NCBI GenBank assembly: GCA_020063525.1
Contig: JAGUUJ010000021.1
Coordinates: forward strand, 1-29,348
DNA length: 29,348 nt
From: Candidatus Omnitrophota bacterium
GTDB lineage: Bacteria > Omnitrophota > Gorgyraeia > Gygaellales > Profunditerraquicolaceae
Direction: 5' to 3'
This document shows positions 6,387 to 14,491 of the stretch, piece after piece. The translations under genes and the position numbers were made by a program. The notes below the pieces were generated by a model. The model had not been told where the DNA came from. It worked only from the letters and a program-made list of their open reading frames with translations, and ran no database searches. The first letter of the stretch is position 1. Each line of letters begins with the position of its first letter.

Positions 6387-7719
6387 CGCAAATTTTTACA
6401 ATATCACCCGCGCCCAGAGTAATCAAAAGGTCATGCGGTTTTATAATTTTTAAAATATGCCCTGCTATTTCCTCCTTGGCTAGAAAATATATTTGTCTAT
6501 CCGGTAAACGCGCCTTTATTTTATCATATATTAGCCTGGCGCTTACTCCTTTTAAAGGCCGTTCACCTGCGGGGTATATATCTGTCACAATAATATAATC
6601 GGCTAAATCAAAACTCTTGCCAAATTCTTCGGAAAGCAATTTCGTGCGTGTATAACGGTGCGGCTGAAATACGGCAATAAGCCGGCTAAATTTTAAACTC
6701 TTTAACGCAGAAAGCGTTGCTTTTATCTCTGTAGGATGGTGCGCATAATCGTCAATCAGCAGATAGTCATCTTTGTCAAATTTAATTTCCAGCCTCCTCT
6801 TGGCACCTTTATAATGCTTGAGCGTATCTTTTATAAATTTTAAATCTATCCCCAATTCTAGCCCCAAAGCAATAACCGAAAGGGCATTAGAGATATTATG
6901 CCGGCCTCCCAATGCCAGATAAAATCTATTTATAAATTTATTTTTATAAAAACAGTCGAATTCCGAGGATAGTCCTTTTATCCGGATATTCTTGGGATAT
7001 ACATCGGCACCGGCTTTTAAACCGAATAGTACATATTTATTCTTATAATTTTTTAATATTCCCTTCAGATTTATATCATCGCTAGAGGCGAACACGCAGC
7101 CATTTTCTTTTGTATTATTTATGAATTCGCGAAATGCAGCAATTTCATTCCTAAAGTCCTTATAGTAATCAAGATGCTCATAATCTATATTCGTAATTAT
7201 AGAATATTTAGGCCGATAATATAAAAAAGAACCGTCGGATTCATCTGCTTCTGCGACAAAAAAATGACCGTCTCCTAAACAGGCATTAGTATCTATGTTC
7301 CTTAAAACACCGCCCACCGCTACTGTGGGAGAAAGCCCTGCTTCTAACAGGAGATAAGATATGAGAGATGCAGTCGTGGTTTTACCGTGGCTGCCTGTAA
7401 CTGTAATAACAGTCTCGTCCTTCATAAGGCGCGCCAAAGCCTCTGCCCTCTTTATCAAAGGGATACCCTGTTTTTTTGCTTCTTTAATCTCAGGATTGTC
7501 TTCGCCAATTGCAGAGGAATAAACAATTAAATCAGCGTCTTTAATATTTAGAGGATTGTGCCCGATAAATATATCTGCTCCTAATTCTTTAAGCCCGTCT
7601 GTGATTTTATTTTCCTTTAAATCCGAACCGCTTACTTTGAAACCTTGGCGTAAAAGCAGCTGGGCAATCCCGCTCATTCCAATACCGCCTATACCGATTA
7701 AATGGTGATGTCTATTCAC
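6352..7719 (-). CDS. murC: UDP-N-acetylmuramate-L-alanine ligase MurC
   Basis: A 455-residue Mur ligase adding L-alanine to UDP-MurNAc. The N-terminal Rossmann motif HLIGIGGIGMSGIAQ (6-20) is typical of MurC. The ATP loop is GSHGKTTT (109-116). FVAEADESDGSFL and YDYEH-type motifs (TNIDYEHLDYY) follow, then IDDYAHHPTEI in the C-terminal part and FQPHRYTRT. Length is normal and no insertion is visible. It overlaps the upstream metalloprotease gene by 8 bases and murB by 35, so it belongs to the same coupled operon. Start 7719 is the natural one (MNRHHHLIGIGG). Confidence 0.97.
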   Translation of the reverse strand: MNRHHHLIGIGGIGMSGIAQLLLRQGFKVSGSDLKENKITDGLKELGADIFIGHNPLNIKDADLIVYSSAIGEDNPEIKEAKKQGIPLIKRAEALARLMKDETVITVTGSHGKTTTASLISYLLLEAGLSPTVAVGGVLRNIDTNACLGDGHFFVAEADESDGSFLYYRPKYSIITNIDYEHLDYYKDFRNEIAAFREFINNTKENGCVFASSDDINLKGILKNYKNKYVLFGLKAGADVYPKNIRIKGLSSEFDCFYKNKFINRFYLALGGRHNISNALSVIALGLELGIDLKFIKDTLKHYKGAKRRLEIKFDKDDYLLIDDYAHHPTEIKATLSALKSLKFSRLIAVFQPHRYTRTKLLSEEFGKSFDLADYIIVTDIYPAGERPLKGVSARLIYDKIKARLPDRQIYFLAKEEIAGHILKIIKPHDLLITLGAGDIVKICDELVEEFKGKD

Positions 7720-8488
7720 TTAAATACTCCTGCCAGGCCCGATCTAGCTCCTGAATATTTCTAAAAGGATAGACATAGCTTATTGCTCTCTCTAAATCCT
7801 TTTTATCTCTTAAATTCTGGCAGAAGAGAATAAAATTATCTTTACCGAATTCTTTCACTAAATAATCTATTATACTTACTGCCTCAGCGTAGAATAGTAA
7901 TGCCGATACGTCATCCTTTATTAACTGGGGATTAATTTTAGCAAGATTTTCTAATTTAATGAATTTATCTGCGGCAATTGCCTCTGCTATTAGTTTATGC
8001 GCCATTGAATATATTATATTCTCCTGATAAGAGGCAACCCCTTCATCTAACCAGGCGGGCACAGCTTGATTATCAAAACCTACAAATTCCCTGAAAATGA
8101 TGTGCCCCATCTCATGAGGAAGAGTCGTTTCAAAGAATCCCTTTGCATAAGGAAAGGTGTGTATTACCTTTTCTTTCATTATAGCACATCCTGAAGACCA
8201 GCCAGGCTGGTTCGTAGCAGCCTGATAAGCTTTAGCGTCATCGTGGAGATAAATCTTGGCCCGGTTATCCCAAAGCCAAAAATCGTATCTTCTGAACCCC
8301 AGATCATCGGCAATTTTATCGTAATAGTATTCGGATTTCTCAATAAGCTGTTCTATAAAATCTCCCGGAGCATTTTTATAATGGACAATAAAATGTCTAC
8401 TCTTAGCAACAGACCAATCATCGGTATTGGCTAAGGTAAAAGACAACCATAGACAAAATATCGCGACGCTTAAAATACATCTTCTCAC
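7712..8488 (-). CDS. Secreted gluzincin-type zinc metalloprotease within the dcw cluster
   Basis: A 258-residue protein of the peptidase-MA-like gluzincin group. An N-terminal signal sequence (MRRCILSVAIFCLWLSFTLA, cleavage likely near 20-21) predicts export. The zinc motif HEMGH is at 125-129 and the third ligand probably E149 in AWLDEGVASY, followed by a helical C-terminal region. The start is GTG 8488, whose upstream GGAAGGGCGGG lies inside a palindromic element (8486-8536). It sits between murG and murC and overlaps murC by 8 bases, a position where I know no standard dcw gene. A role in envelope maturation is plausible but inferred. The substrate is unknown. Confidence 0.8.
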   Translation of the reverse strand: MRRCILSVAIFCLWLSFTLANTDDWSVAKSRHFIVHYKNAPGDFIEQLIEKSEYYYDKIADDLGFRRYDFWLWDNRAKIYLHDDAKAYQAATNQPGWSSGCAIMKEKVIHTFPYAKGFFETTLPHEMGHIIFREFVGFDNQAVPAWLDEGVASYQENIIYSMAHKLIAEAIAADKFIKLENLAKINPQLIKDDVSALLFYAEAVSIIDYLVKEFGKDNFILFCQNLRDKKDLERAISYVYPFRNIQELDRAWQEYLSE

Positions 8489-8536
8489 CCCGCCCTTCCT
8501 TCTCTGTTTATACCCCAGCCCTTTAGAAGGGCGGGG
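8486..8536. repeat. Palindromic element forming the metalloprotease start region
   Basis: Perfect arms CCCCGCCCTT (8488-8497) and AAGGGCGGGG (8527-8536), with a second hairpin GCCCTT-tag-AAGGGC (8519-8533) inside. It fills most of the gap between the murG stop and the GTG start of the next gene and supplies that gene's only purine-rich ribosome-binding sequence. Confidence 0.85.
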
Positions 8537-8541
8537 CTCAT

Positions 8542-9681
8542 TTAACCCAAAGATAATACAGCCTCAACCAGCAAATCATTTGCATTGAGCCGGGGAATAT
8601 TATCGTAAGAGGAACGCATGGCTTTAATTCTTTCAGGATTATTTATAAGCTCCTCTATATTCTCTCTCAATATATCACTGTCTAACTCGTTGTCTTGAAT
8701 TATAATCCCAGAGCCTGTGTTTTTTAAGACTTTGGCATTGGCTATTTGATGCCTATGGGCAAAAGGGTAAGGAATAATAATTGCCGCAAGCCCAAAAAAT
8801 ATTATCTCTCTAATTGTAGTTGCACCGGCACGAGAGACAGCCAGGTCGCAAGCACTATATGCATATTGCATAGGCTCTAAGAAAGCAAATAAACGCAAGC
8901 TAATATTCAAATCTTTGTAACTGTTCTTCAATAAATCGTAGTCTGCCGGTCCTGTAAGGTGAATAACCTGGAAGCTAGACTTATCCGATAATGCGGATAC
9001 TGCTCTTAAGAACGCAAAATTAATTCTGTGACTGCCAAGGCTCCCTCCCATTACCAGGAGCGTAAATTTGTCACTATTAAACCCAAAAAAATCTAAGGCC
9101 TTATGTTTATCTATCCGGTTTAATTCTTTACGTATGGGATTACCCGTAATAATTACCTTTCTTTTATGTTCTTTAAAATAATCACAGGTTTGCGCAAAGG
9201 AAACAGCTATTCTATCTGTAAATTTTGCCAGGAATCTGTTTGCCCGGCCAGGAATTACATTTTGTTCATGTATTAACGTCTTCATCCCCAAGAGCCAGGC
9301 AAATAAAATCATCGGGATACAAACCATGCTGCCAAACCCGACTACGACATCAGGCCTGAATCTCAACAGTATAATAATACTTTCTAGGGACCCTTTGAAA
9401 AACCTTAATACAGCGGTAAAATTCCTAAGATCAAAGCTTAATCTAATAGAAGATATGGAAATATAATTAAGCTTATATTTAAAACTTTCTACCTGATGCG
9501 TTATACTTTTTTTAGGTAAAACTAAAAGAACATCTATATCTTTGTGTTTATCCCGCACCTTTTTGGTATAGAGCGCCTCTTGGGGTAGAAAGGTGCGGGA
9601 TTTATTGTTTAATGTATCTAAAAATCCCAACGCAGGAAAGATATGGCCACCACTTGAGCCGGTAATAGCTAAGACCTTCAC
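8542..9681 (-). CDS. murG: MurG N-acetylglucosaminyltransferase with palindromic insertion
   Basis: The peripheral membrane GT28 glycosyltransferase converting lipid I to lipid II. TGSSGGHIFPAL (7-18) is the N-terminal glycine loop. VVGFGSM, HEQNVIPGRANR, VMGGSLGSHRIN and SRAGATTIREI form the acceptor and UDP-GlcNAc sites. At 379 residues it is longer than most MurG proteins because residues about 27-44 (KSRTFLPQEALYTKKVRD) come from a palindrome with perfect 13-base arms (9550-9601). The insert follows helix 1 of the N-terminal domain and leaves the motifs intact. It overlaps ftsW by 4 bases. Confidence 0.96.
   Translation of the reverse strand: MKVLAITGSSGGHIFPALGFLDTLNNKSRTFLPQEALYTKKVRDKHKDIDVLLVLPKKSITHQVESFKYKLNYISISSIRLSFDLRNFTAVLRFFKGSLESIIILLRFRPDVVVGFGSMVCIPMILFAWLLGMKTLIHEQNVIPGRANRFLAKFTDRIAVSFAQTCDYFKEHKRKVIITGNPIRKELNRIDKHKALDFFGFNSDKFTLLVMGGSLGSHRINFAFLRAVSALSDKSSFQVIHLTGPADYDLLKNSYKDLNISLRLFAFLEPMQYAYSACDLAVSRAGATTIREIIFFGLAAIIIPYPFAHRHQIANAKVLKNTGSGIIIQDNELDSDILRENIEELINNPERIKAMRSSYDNIPRLNANDLLVEAVLSLG
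9550..9601. repeat. Palindromic element inserted in-frame in murG
   Basis: Perfect 13-base arms ATCCCGCACCTTT (9550-9562) and AAAGGTGCGGGAT (9589-9601) flank a 26-base loop. The whole 52-base unit is translated in murG between residues 27 and 44. The outer arm bases (TCCCGCA) recur in the hairpin at 9-46. Confidence 0.93.
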
Positions 9682-10772
9682 GGATATTCTCCAGTCCGCG
9701 CAATATTCATTAGTATGCCTACGCTGATCATATCAAAAATAAAAGAAGAACCGCCGTAACTGATAAAAGGCAGAGGCAGGCCTTTCGTAGGTAATATAGC
9801 GCAAGAAACACCGATATTTATTACAGCCTTAAGAGAAATCATCAGAACCAGCCCCAGACTTAAGAAATAACCAAATTTATCAGAGGCGTCCTTTATTATT
9901 TTAAGGCCCTGCTGAATAAAGACTATCAATAATATTATCACGCCTACTGTACCCAACAGCCCCAATTCTTCTCCGATTATAGAAAAGATAAAATCAGTAT
10001 GTGCTGCAGGCAGATAAAATAATTTTTGCTTGGAATGGCCCAGGCCTACTCCGAATATTCCGCCTGAACCCAAGGCAATCTGCGATTGAATGACCTGAAA
10101 ACCGCCGCCTTTGGGATCGAGCCAGGGATTTAAAAATGACATAATCCGCATCCGGCGATAAGGAACATTAAATATCAATACATAAAGTAAGGGCAGGCTC
10201 GCCAAGATCACCGACAAAAGATAAGCTCCGCGCACGCCAGCAACAAAAAGCATAATAAGCACCACAATTGCGAGAGCCAAAACAGTTCCCAAATCCGGCT
10301 GCGCAAGAATCAATAGTGCCGCAGCCCCTAAAATAAACATCGGCGGCAGGAATCCCTGCCAGAACGTTTTTATATCTTCGCCCTTTCTGGCAATAAAGTC
10401 CGCTATATAAATAATGATGGCAATATTGGCTAATTCTGAAGGCTGAAAACTGATAAATTTTACCCTAAACCAGCGCCGGGCTCCGGCAACTTCTCGGCCA
10501 ACGTGGGGGATTAAGACTAAAACTAATAACAAAATAGATAAGGTCAATAATGGTTTTGCCCATCCCCTAAACTTCTTATAATCGATACTCATCACTAAAA
10601 GGGTAAGAATTGAGCCAATGATAAGAAAAGTTATACGCCTTTTTAAGAAAAAGAGGCTGTCTTTATATCGTTCCCAGGCATAAATGCTGGAAGCGCTATA
10701 AATCACCACTGTTCCGATGCATATCAAAATAAAGGTAATGGTAAATAGATTTATTCTCGTATTACGCGCCAT
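9678..10772 (-). CDS. ftsW: SEDS glycosyltransferase FtsW
   Basis: A polytopic SEDS-family protein of 364 residues with about ten membrane helices. It polymerises lipid II at the septum together with FtsI. Family marks are ARRWFRVKFISFQPSELANIA (about 96-116), the catalytic-loop region AQPDLGT, GVGLGHSKQKLFYLPAAHTDFIFSI and PFISYGGSS near the C-terminus. It overlaps murD by 11 bases and murG by 4. Its place among dcw genes favours FtsW over the elongation homologue RodA, though sequence alone would not fully separate them. Start 10772 (MARNTRINLFTITFILI) is good. Confidence 0.94.
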   Translation of the reverse strand: MARNTRINLFTITFILICIGTVVIYSASSIYAWERYKDSLFFLKRRITFLIIGSILTLLVMSIDYKKFRGWAKPLLTLSILLLVLVLIPHVGREVAGARRWFRVKFISFQPSELANIAIIIYIADFIARKGEDIKTFWQGFLPPMFILGAAALLILAQPDLGTVLALAIVVLIMLFVAGVRGAYLLSVILASLPLLYVLIFNVPYRRMRIMSFLNPWLDPKGGGFQVIQSQIALGSGGIFGVGLGHSKQKLFYLPAAHTDFIFSIIGEELGLLGTVGVIILLIVFIQQGLKIIKDASDKFGYFLSLGLVLMISLKAVINIGVSCAILPTKGLPLPFISYGGSSFIFDMISVGILMNIARTGEYP

Positions 10773-12036
10773 AGTTATTTTTAGCTAAATCAAAAACCGC
10801 CTGTTTGAAAATCTTTCCTCTTTCTTCGTAATTAAGGAACATACCAAAGCTGGAACACATTGGCGAAAGCAGCACGCAATCACCGGATTTGGCTTTAGAA
10901 AAGGCAAGATTAACTGCTTCCTCTAAAGTAGAGGCTTCATCAATAGCTCGAAATCCTCCCAGCGCATTTTTTATTTTCTCTCTTGCCTCTCCAATCAGAA
11001 TAACCTCTCTTGCTTTTTCCCGTATTAAATCCGAAATAATATTATAGTCGCTGCCCTTATCTTTACCTCCTGCGATTAAAACTATTGGGCAAGAGATATT
11101 TCTAAATGCCCATATAGTTGAATCTATTGTTGTGCTCTTGGAATCATTGATAAATGTGACATTGTTTATTTCTGCGACATATTCAAGGCGATGCTCGATG
11201 CCTTTAAATTCCCTGAATACTTCCAGACACAATTCCTTATTTATGCCTAATATAGAAGCTACGGCTAAAACCGCAGCCTGATTAGGATTTAAATCTGGTG
11301 TCTTAGAAAAATATACTACCTTAGCCTTTGTCTCCTTGGCTAATTCACGAACCACAGGGTCTTCGCAATTCAAAACTAAATAGTCAGATTTATCCTGGTT
11401 CATAAATATGCGCTTTTTTGCCGCAAGATATTCCTGCAGGTCTTTATATCTATCCAGATGGTTACAACTAAAATTGAGTATCAGGGCAATCTTTGGTTTA
11501 AATTCATGAATCTTCTCTAACTGGAAAGAGCTCACCTCAAGGGATACAAAATCACCCGCTTCCATTTTTTCTACTTCAGAGCAAAAAGGATTACCGATAT
11601 TGCCCAAGATGAAAACTCTTTCACCTCCTGCCTCCAGTGCATTAGCGATTAATGTCGTAACAGTAGTCTTGCCATTTGAGCCGGTAACGGCAATTACGGT
11701 CGCTGGGCATAAAATCCAAGCCAGTTCTATCTCGCTTATTACTGGTATCTGAAATTGCTTAGCTAAGACAATGGGTAATGCGACATCTGGTATACCGGGC
11801 GAAACAACAAGCAAGTCTTTGCCCCTTATAAAATCCTGCGAGTGCCTGCCTATTTCAATCTTTATATTTTTTGCTCTTAGTTGCGAGGCATATGAACGCG
11901 TTGAATCATTATCCTGATTATCGGTCACGCTGACATCCGCACCTAAATCATAAAGTAAATTGGCGCACGCCAAGCCCGAACGCGCAAGGCCCACAATAGC
12001 GATTTTTTTATTTTTAAAGTAATCTATATTTTTCAC
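10762..12036 (-). CDS. murD: UDP-N-acetylmuramoylalanine-D-glutamate ligase MurD
   Basis: A 424-residue cytoplasmic Mur ligase adding D-glutamate. The N-terminal Rossmann region IAIVGLARSGLACANLL (13-29), ATP loop GSNGKTT (119-125), SLEVSSFQLEKI, NFSCNHLDRY, and INDSKSTTIDST in the C-terminal domain are all characteristic, as is LLSPMCSSFGMFLNYEERG at the end. The length matches the family and I see no inserted repeat. It directly abuts mraY (stop 12037) and overlaps ftsW by 11 bases. Confidence 0.97.
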   Translation of the reverse strand: MKNIDYFKNKKIAIVGLARSGLACANLLYDLGADVSVTDNQDNDSTRSYASQLRAKNIKIEIGRHSQDFIRGKDLLVVSPGIPDVALPIVLAKQFQIPVISEIELAWILCPATVIAVTGSNGKTTVTTLIANALEAGGERVFILGNIGNPFCSEVEKMEAGDFVSLEVSSFQLEKIHEFKPKIALILNFSCNHLDRYKDLQEYLAAKKRIFMNQDKSDYLVLNCEDPVVRELAKETKAKVVYFSKTPDLNPNQAAVLAVASILGINKELCLEVFREFKGIEHRLEYVAEINNVTFINDSKSTTIDSTIWAFRNISCPIVLIAGGKDKGSDYNIISDLIREKAREVILIGEAREKIKNALGGFRAIDEASTLEEAVNLAFSKAKSGDCVLLSPMCSSFGMFLNYEERGKIFKQAVFDLAKNNYGA

Positions 12037-13125
12037 TTATCTTATCTTTAGAGTGACTATTGTAAAAAGTGAAAGCAATGCCGCCACAATCCAGAATCTT
12101 ACAATCACCTTAGTCTCTGGCCAACCGAGGAATTGAAAATGATGATGTAGAGGAGCAATTCTAAATATGCGCTTCTTGGTAAGACGAAAAGAAACCACCT
12201 GTAAAATTACCGATAAAGCCTCCAAAACAAATATACCACCCACAATTACCAAGAGCAGTTCTTTCTTTATCAATAAAGCAGTTGTCCCAAGGGCACCTCC
12301 TAAAGCCAAAGAACCTACATCTCCCATAAAAATAGAGGCTGGGTAACAGTTAAACCATAAGAAACCCAGGCCTGCCCCCAGAATACTTGCACAAAATACT
12401 GTTAATTCACCGCTACCTTTAAGATAAGGTATAAGAAGATAACTGCTGAATTTTATATTTCCCGATACATAACTTAAAACGCTAAAAGCCAAGGCTACCA
12501 TAATTACAATGCCCATGGCTAAACCATCTAAACCATCAGTAAGGTTTACGGCATTAGAAGACCCTGTTATCACTATGATGACAAAAAAGATATAAAAAAT
12601 GCCCAATTCTAAAGATACGTCTTTTAAAAAGGGCATATCAATCCTGGTGCTGTTTTGTGGAGTTAAAAAAAGTATGATGCCTAATACAAGACCCAGTATA
12701 ATCTGACTGGTAAATTTTGAAGTAGCAGTCAAACCTTTGGATTTTTTTCTTATATGTTTTAGATAATCGTCAATAAATCCGGTTATCCCTAACCAAACCG
12801 TACTAAACAAAACCAGGATTATGTATCTATTAAAAATATCCGCCCAAAGTAATGTAGCTGATAATATTGCCAACAGTATCAGTATTCCGCCCATGGTCGG
12901 CGTATCCTGTTTTCTGCTATGTAATTCGTATAACTTGGCGCTGTCTTCTTTTCTTATATTTTCACCAATCTTGGACCGCTGAAGGAATTTTATTATTATC
13001 GGGCCAAGAATGAGGCTGATAAGAAAGGCAGTTATAGCTGCCATTGCCGCACGGAAAGTAATGTAACGAAAGATATTTAAAAAAGATATTATATCGTGTA
13101 GGGGATACAGTAAATGATATAGCAT
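12037..13125 (-). CDS. mraY: Phospho-N-acetylmuramoyl-pentapeptide transferase MraY
   Basis: The integral membrane enzyme that forms lipid I on undecaprenyl phosphate. At 362 residues with about ten helices it has normal length. Diagnostic motifs are HSRKQDTPTMGGILIL, GFIDDYLKHIRKKSKGL (the DD-x-x-K catalytic loop), NAVNLTDGLDGLAMG, GFLWFNCYPASIFMGDVGSLALGG and the HHHFQ motif near the C-terminus. The gene is one base from murF and abuts murD, so the row murF-mraY-murD is tightly packed. Confidence 0.97.
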   Translation of the reverse strand: MLYHLLYPLHDIISFLNIFRYITFRAAMAAITAFLISLILGPIIIKFLQRSKIGENIRKEDSAKLYELHSRKQDTPTMGGILILLAILSATLLWADIFNRYIILVLFSTVWLGITGFIDDYLKHIRKKSKGLTATSKFTSQIILGLVLGIILFLTPQNSTRIDMPFLKDVSLELGIFYIFFVIIVITGSSNAVNLTDGLDGLAMGIVIMVALAFSVLSYVSGNIKFSSYLLIPYLKGSGELTVFCASILGAGLGFLWFNCYPASIFMGDVGSLALGGALGTTALLIKKELLLVIVGGIFVLEALSVILQVVSFRLTKKRIFRIAPLHHHFQFLGWPETKVIVRFWIVAALLSLFTIVTLKIR

Positions 13126-13126
13126 A

Positions 13127-14491
13127 TTAGCTCTTAAATGTCTCTTCCATCTTCATCAGGCGGGAGCCCTTAACCAGCACAAGGTCACCTTTCTTTAGTG
13201 AGAGCTTATTAAATAAAATCTTGCGCGCTTCAGTAACGGTCTGGCAAGTAAATATATTCTTGACATCGAAACGGGAAGCCATAGCTCCCTTAGCTGCCAG
13301 TTTGGATAAATTGCCTACCGTAATAAATACATCACAACACCCGGCTGCTTCTTGGCCTGCATGGTAATGGAATGATTTTTTGTAACTGCCTAGTTCTAAC
13401 ATATCGCCCATAACAAAAATCTTCCTGCCGCTAGTCCTAAAATTAGCAAGCACATTTAATGCCTGTCTTAAAGAGAGCGGGTTAGAATTATATGTATCAT
13501 CAATAAATTTGACACTGTTTAATTCCATAAATTTAAGCCTGCTTTGCGGAAAGTCAAAAGTATTAAGCCTTAAGATAATATCTTTATATGCGATACCGAA
13601 GATTCGCGCTACTGTTATAGCAGCCAATGCATTATAAATATTATAATACCCCAGTGTCTTTAATTGGAATTTATATTTTTTATTGACCGAGAATTCTATT
13701 TTCCCATTAAGCATTTTAATATTAGAAGCTAAAAAATCACTTTTATTTTTAATGCCAAAACTAAAAATAATCTCTTGTTTCTGTCTGGCAGAAATATTTC
13801 TCTTCAATAAATCATCGTCTGCATTTAATATGCCAATATATGGTTTTTCTAAATTTTCTAACATCTTGTATTTTTCTCTAAAGACACCGCCTAAATCACT
13901 GAGATATTCAAGGTGGCTCGGGCCGATATTAATAATTATGCCTATATTCGGTTGGCATATCCTGGCGAGATATTCTATCTCGCCAGGATGATTGGTACCT
14001 ACCTCAAGAACCGCAATATCATAGGAACTGTTAAGCTTAAGTAAAGTCAGGGGTAGGCCTATCTGATTATTTTTTGTGCCCTCATTCTTCAGAACTTTAA
14101 ATTTTCTAGACAATATATGGGCGAGCATTTCTTTAGTAGTAGTTTTACCATTGCTTCCCGTAACCGCAATAACAGGGATATTAAATTTCTTGCGCTGGAA
14201 TCTAGCAATGTCTCCGAGCGCCTTTGTGGTATCCTGGACTTCTATGAAAGTTACTCGGCGCCCCTTGTCTTTGGCCTCACTCACCGATTCTTTTATTATA
14301 CAACTGGCGCCTTTTTTAATTGCTTCGTCAATGAAGTCGTGCCCATCAAAATTACTTCCTTTTATAGCAATAAAAGCGTGTTTACTATGAATTGTCCTGG
14401 AATCTATGGAAATACCTCTAATAATTGTATTCCCTGCCTGACTTATTAACCTGCCTCCAGTAGCTTCTAATAATTCATCGACTCTAAACAT
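13127..14491 (-). CDS. murF: UDP-MurNAc-tripeptide-D-Ala-D-Ala ligase MurF
   Basis: A 454-residue Mur ligase adding the D-Ala-D-Ala made by Ddl. The N-terminal half has SIDSRTIHSKHAFIAIKGSNFDGHDFI (28-54), the UDP-binding domain shared with MurE. The ATP loop is TGSNGKTTTKE (111-121). NEGTKNNQIGLPLTLL, EVGTNHPGEIEYL and DDTYNSNPLSLRQAL follow, ending GDLVLVKGSRLMKMEE, all typical of MurF. It overlaps murE by 25 bases and is followed by mraY after one base. No embedded repeat is visible. Confidence 0.97.
   Translation of the reverse strand: MFRVDELLEATGGRLISQAGNTIIRGISIDSRTIHSKHAFIAIKGSNFDGHDFIDEAIKKGASCIIKESVSEAKDKGRRVTFIEVQDTTKALGDIARFQRKKFNIPVIAVTGSNGKTTTKEMLAHILSRKFKVLKNEGTKNNQIGLPLTLLKLNSSYDIAVLEVGTNHPGEIEYLARICQPNIGIIINIGPSHLEYLSDLGGVFREKYKMLENLEKPYIGILNADDDLLKRNISARQKQEIIFSFGIKNKSDFLASNIKMLNGKIEFSVNKKYKFQLKTLGYYNIYNALAAITVARIFGIAYKDIILRLNTFDFPQSRLKFMELNSVKFIDDTYNSNPLSLRQALNVLANFRTSGRKIFVMGDMLELGSYKKSFHYHAGQEAAGCCDVFITVGNLSKLAAKGAMASRFDVKNIFTCQTVTEARKILFNKLSLKKGDLVLVKGSRLMKMEETFKS

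Noticed and set aside
13683..14449. Open frames on the plus strand opposite murF, and similar ones opposite ddl, ftsA, murB, ligA and xerD
   Set aside because: They mirror confidently identified minus-strand genes, have no family motifs and no plausible translation signals.
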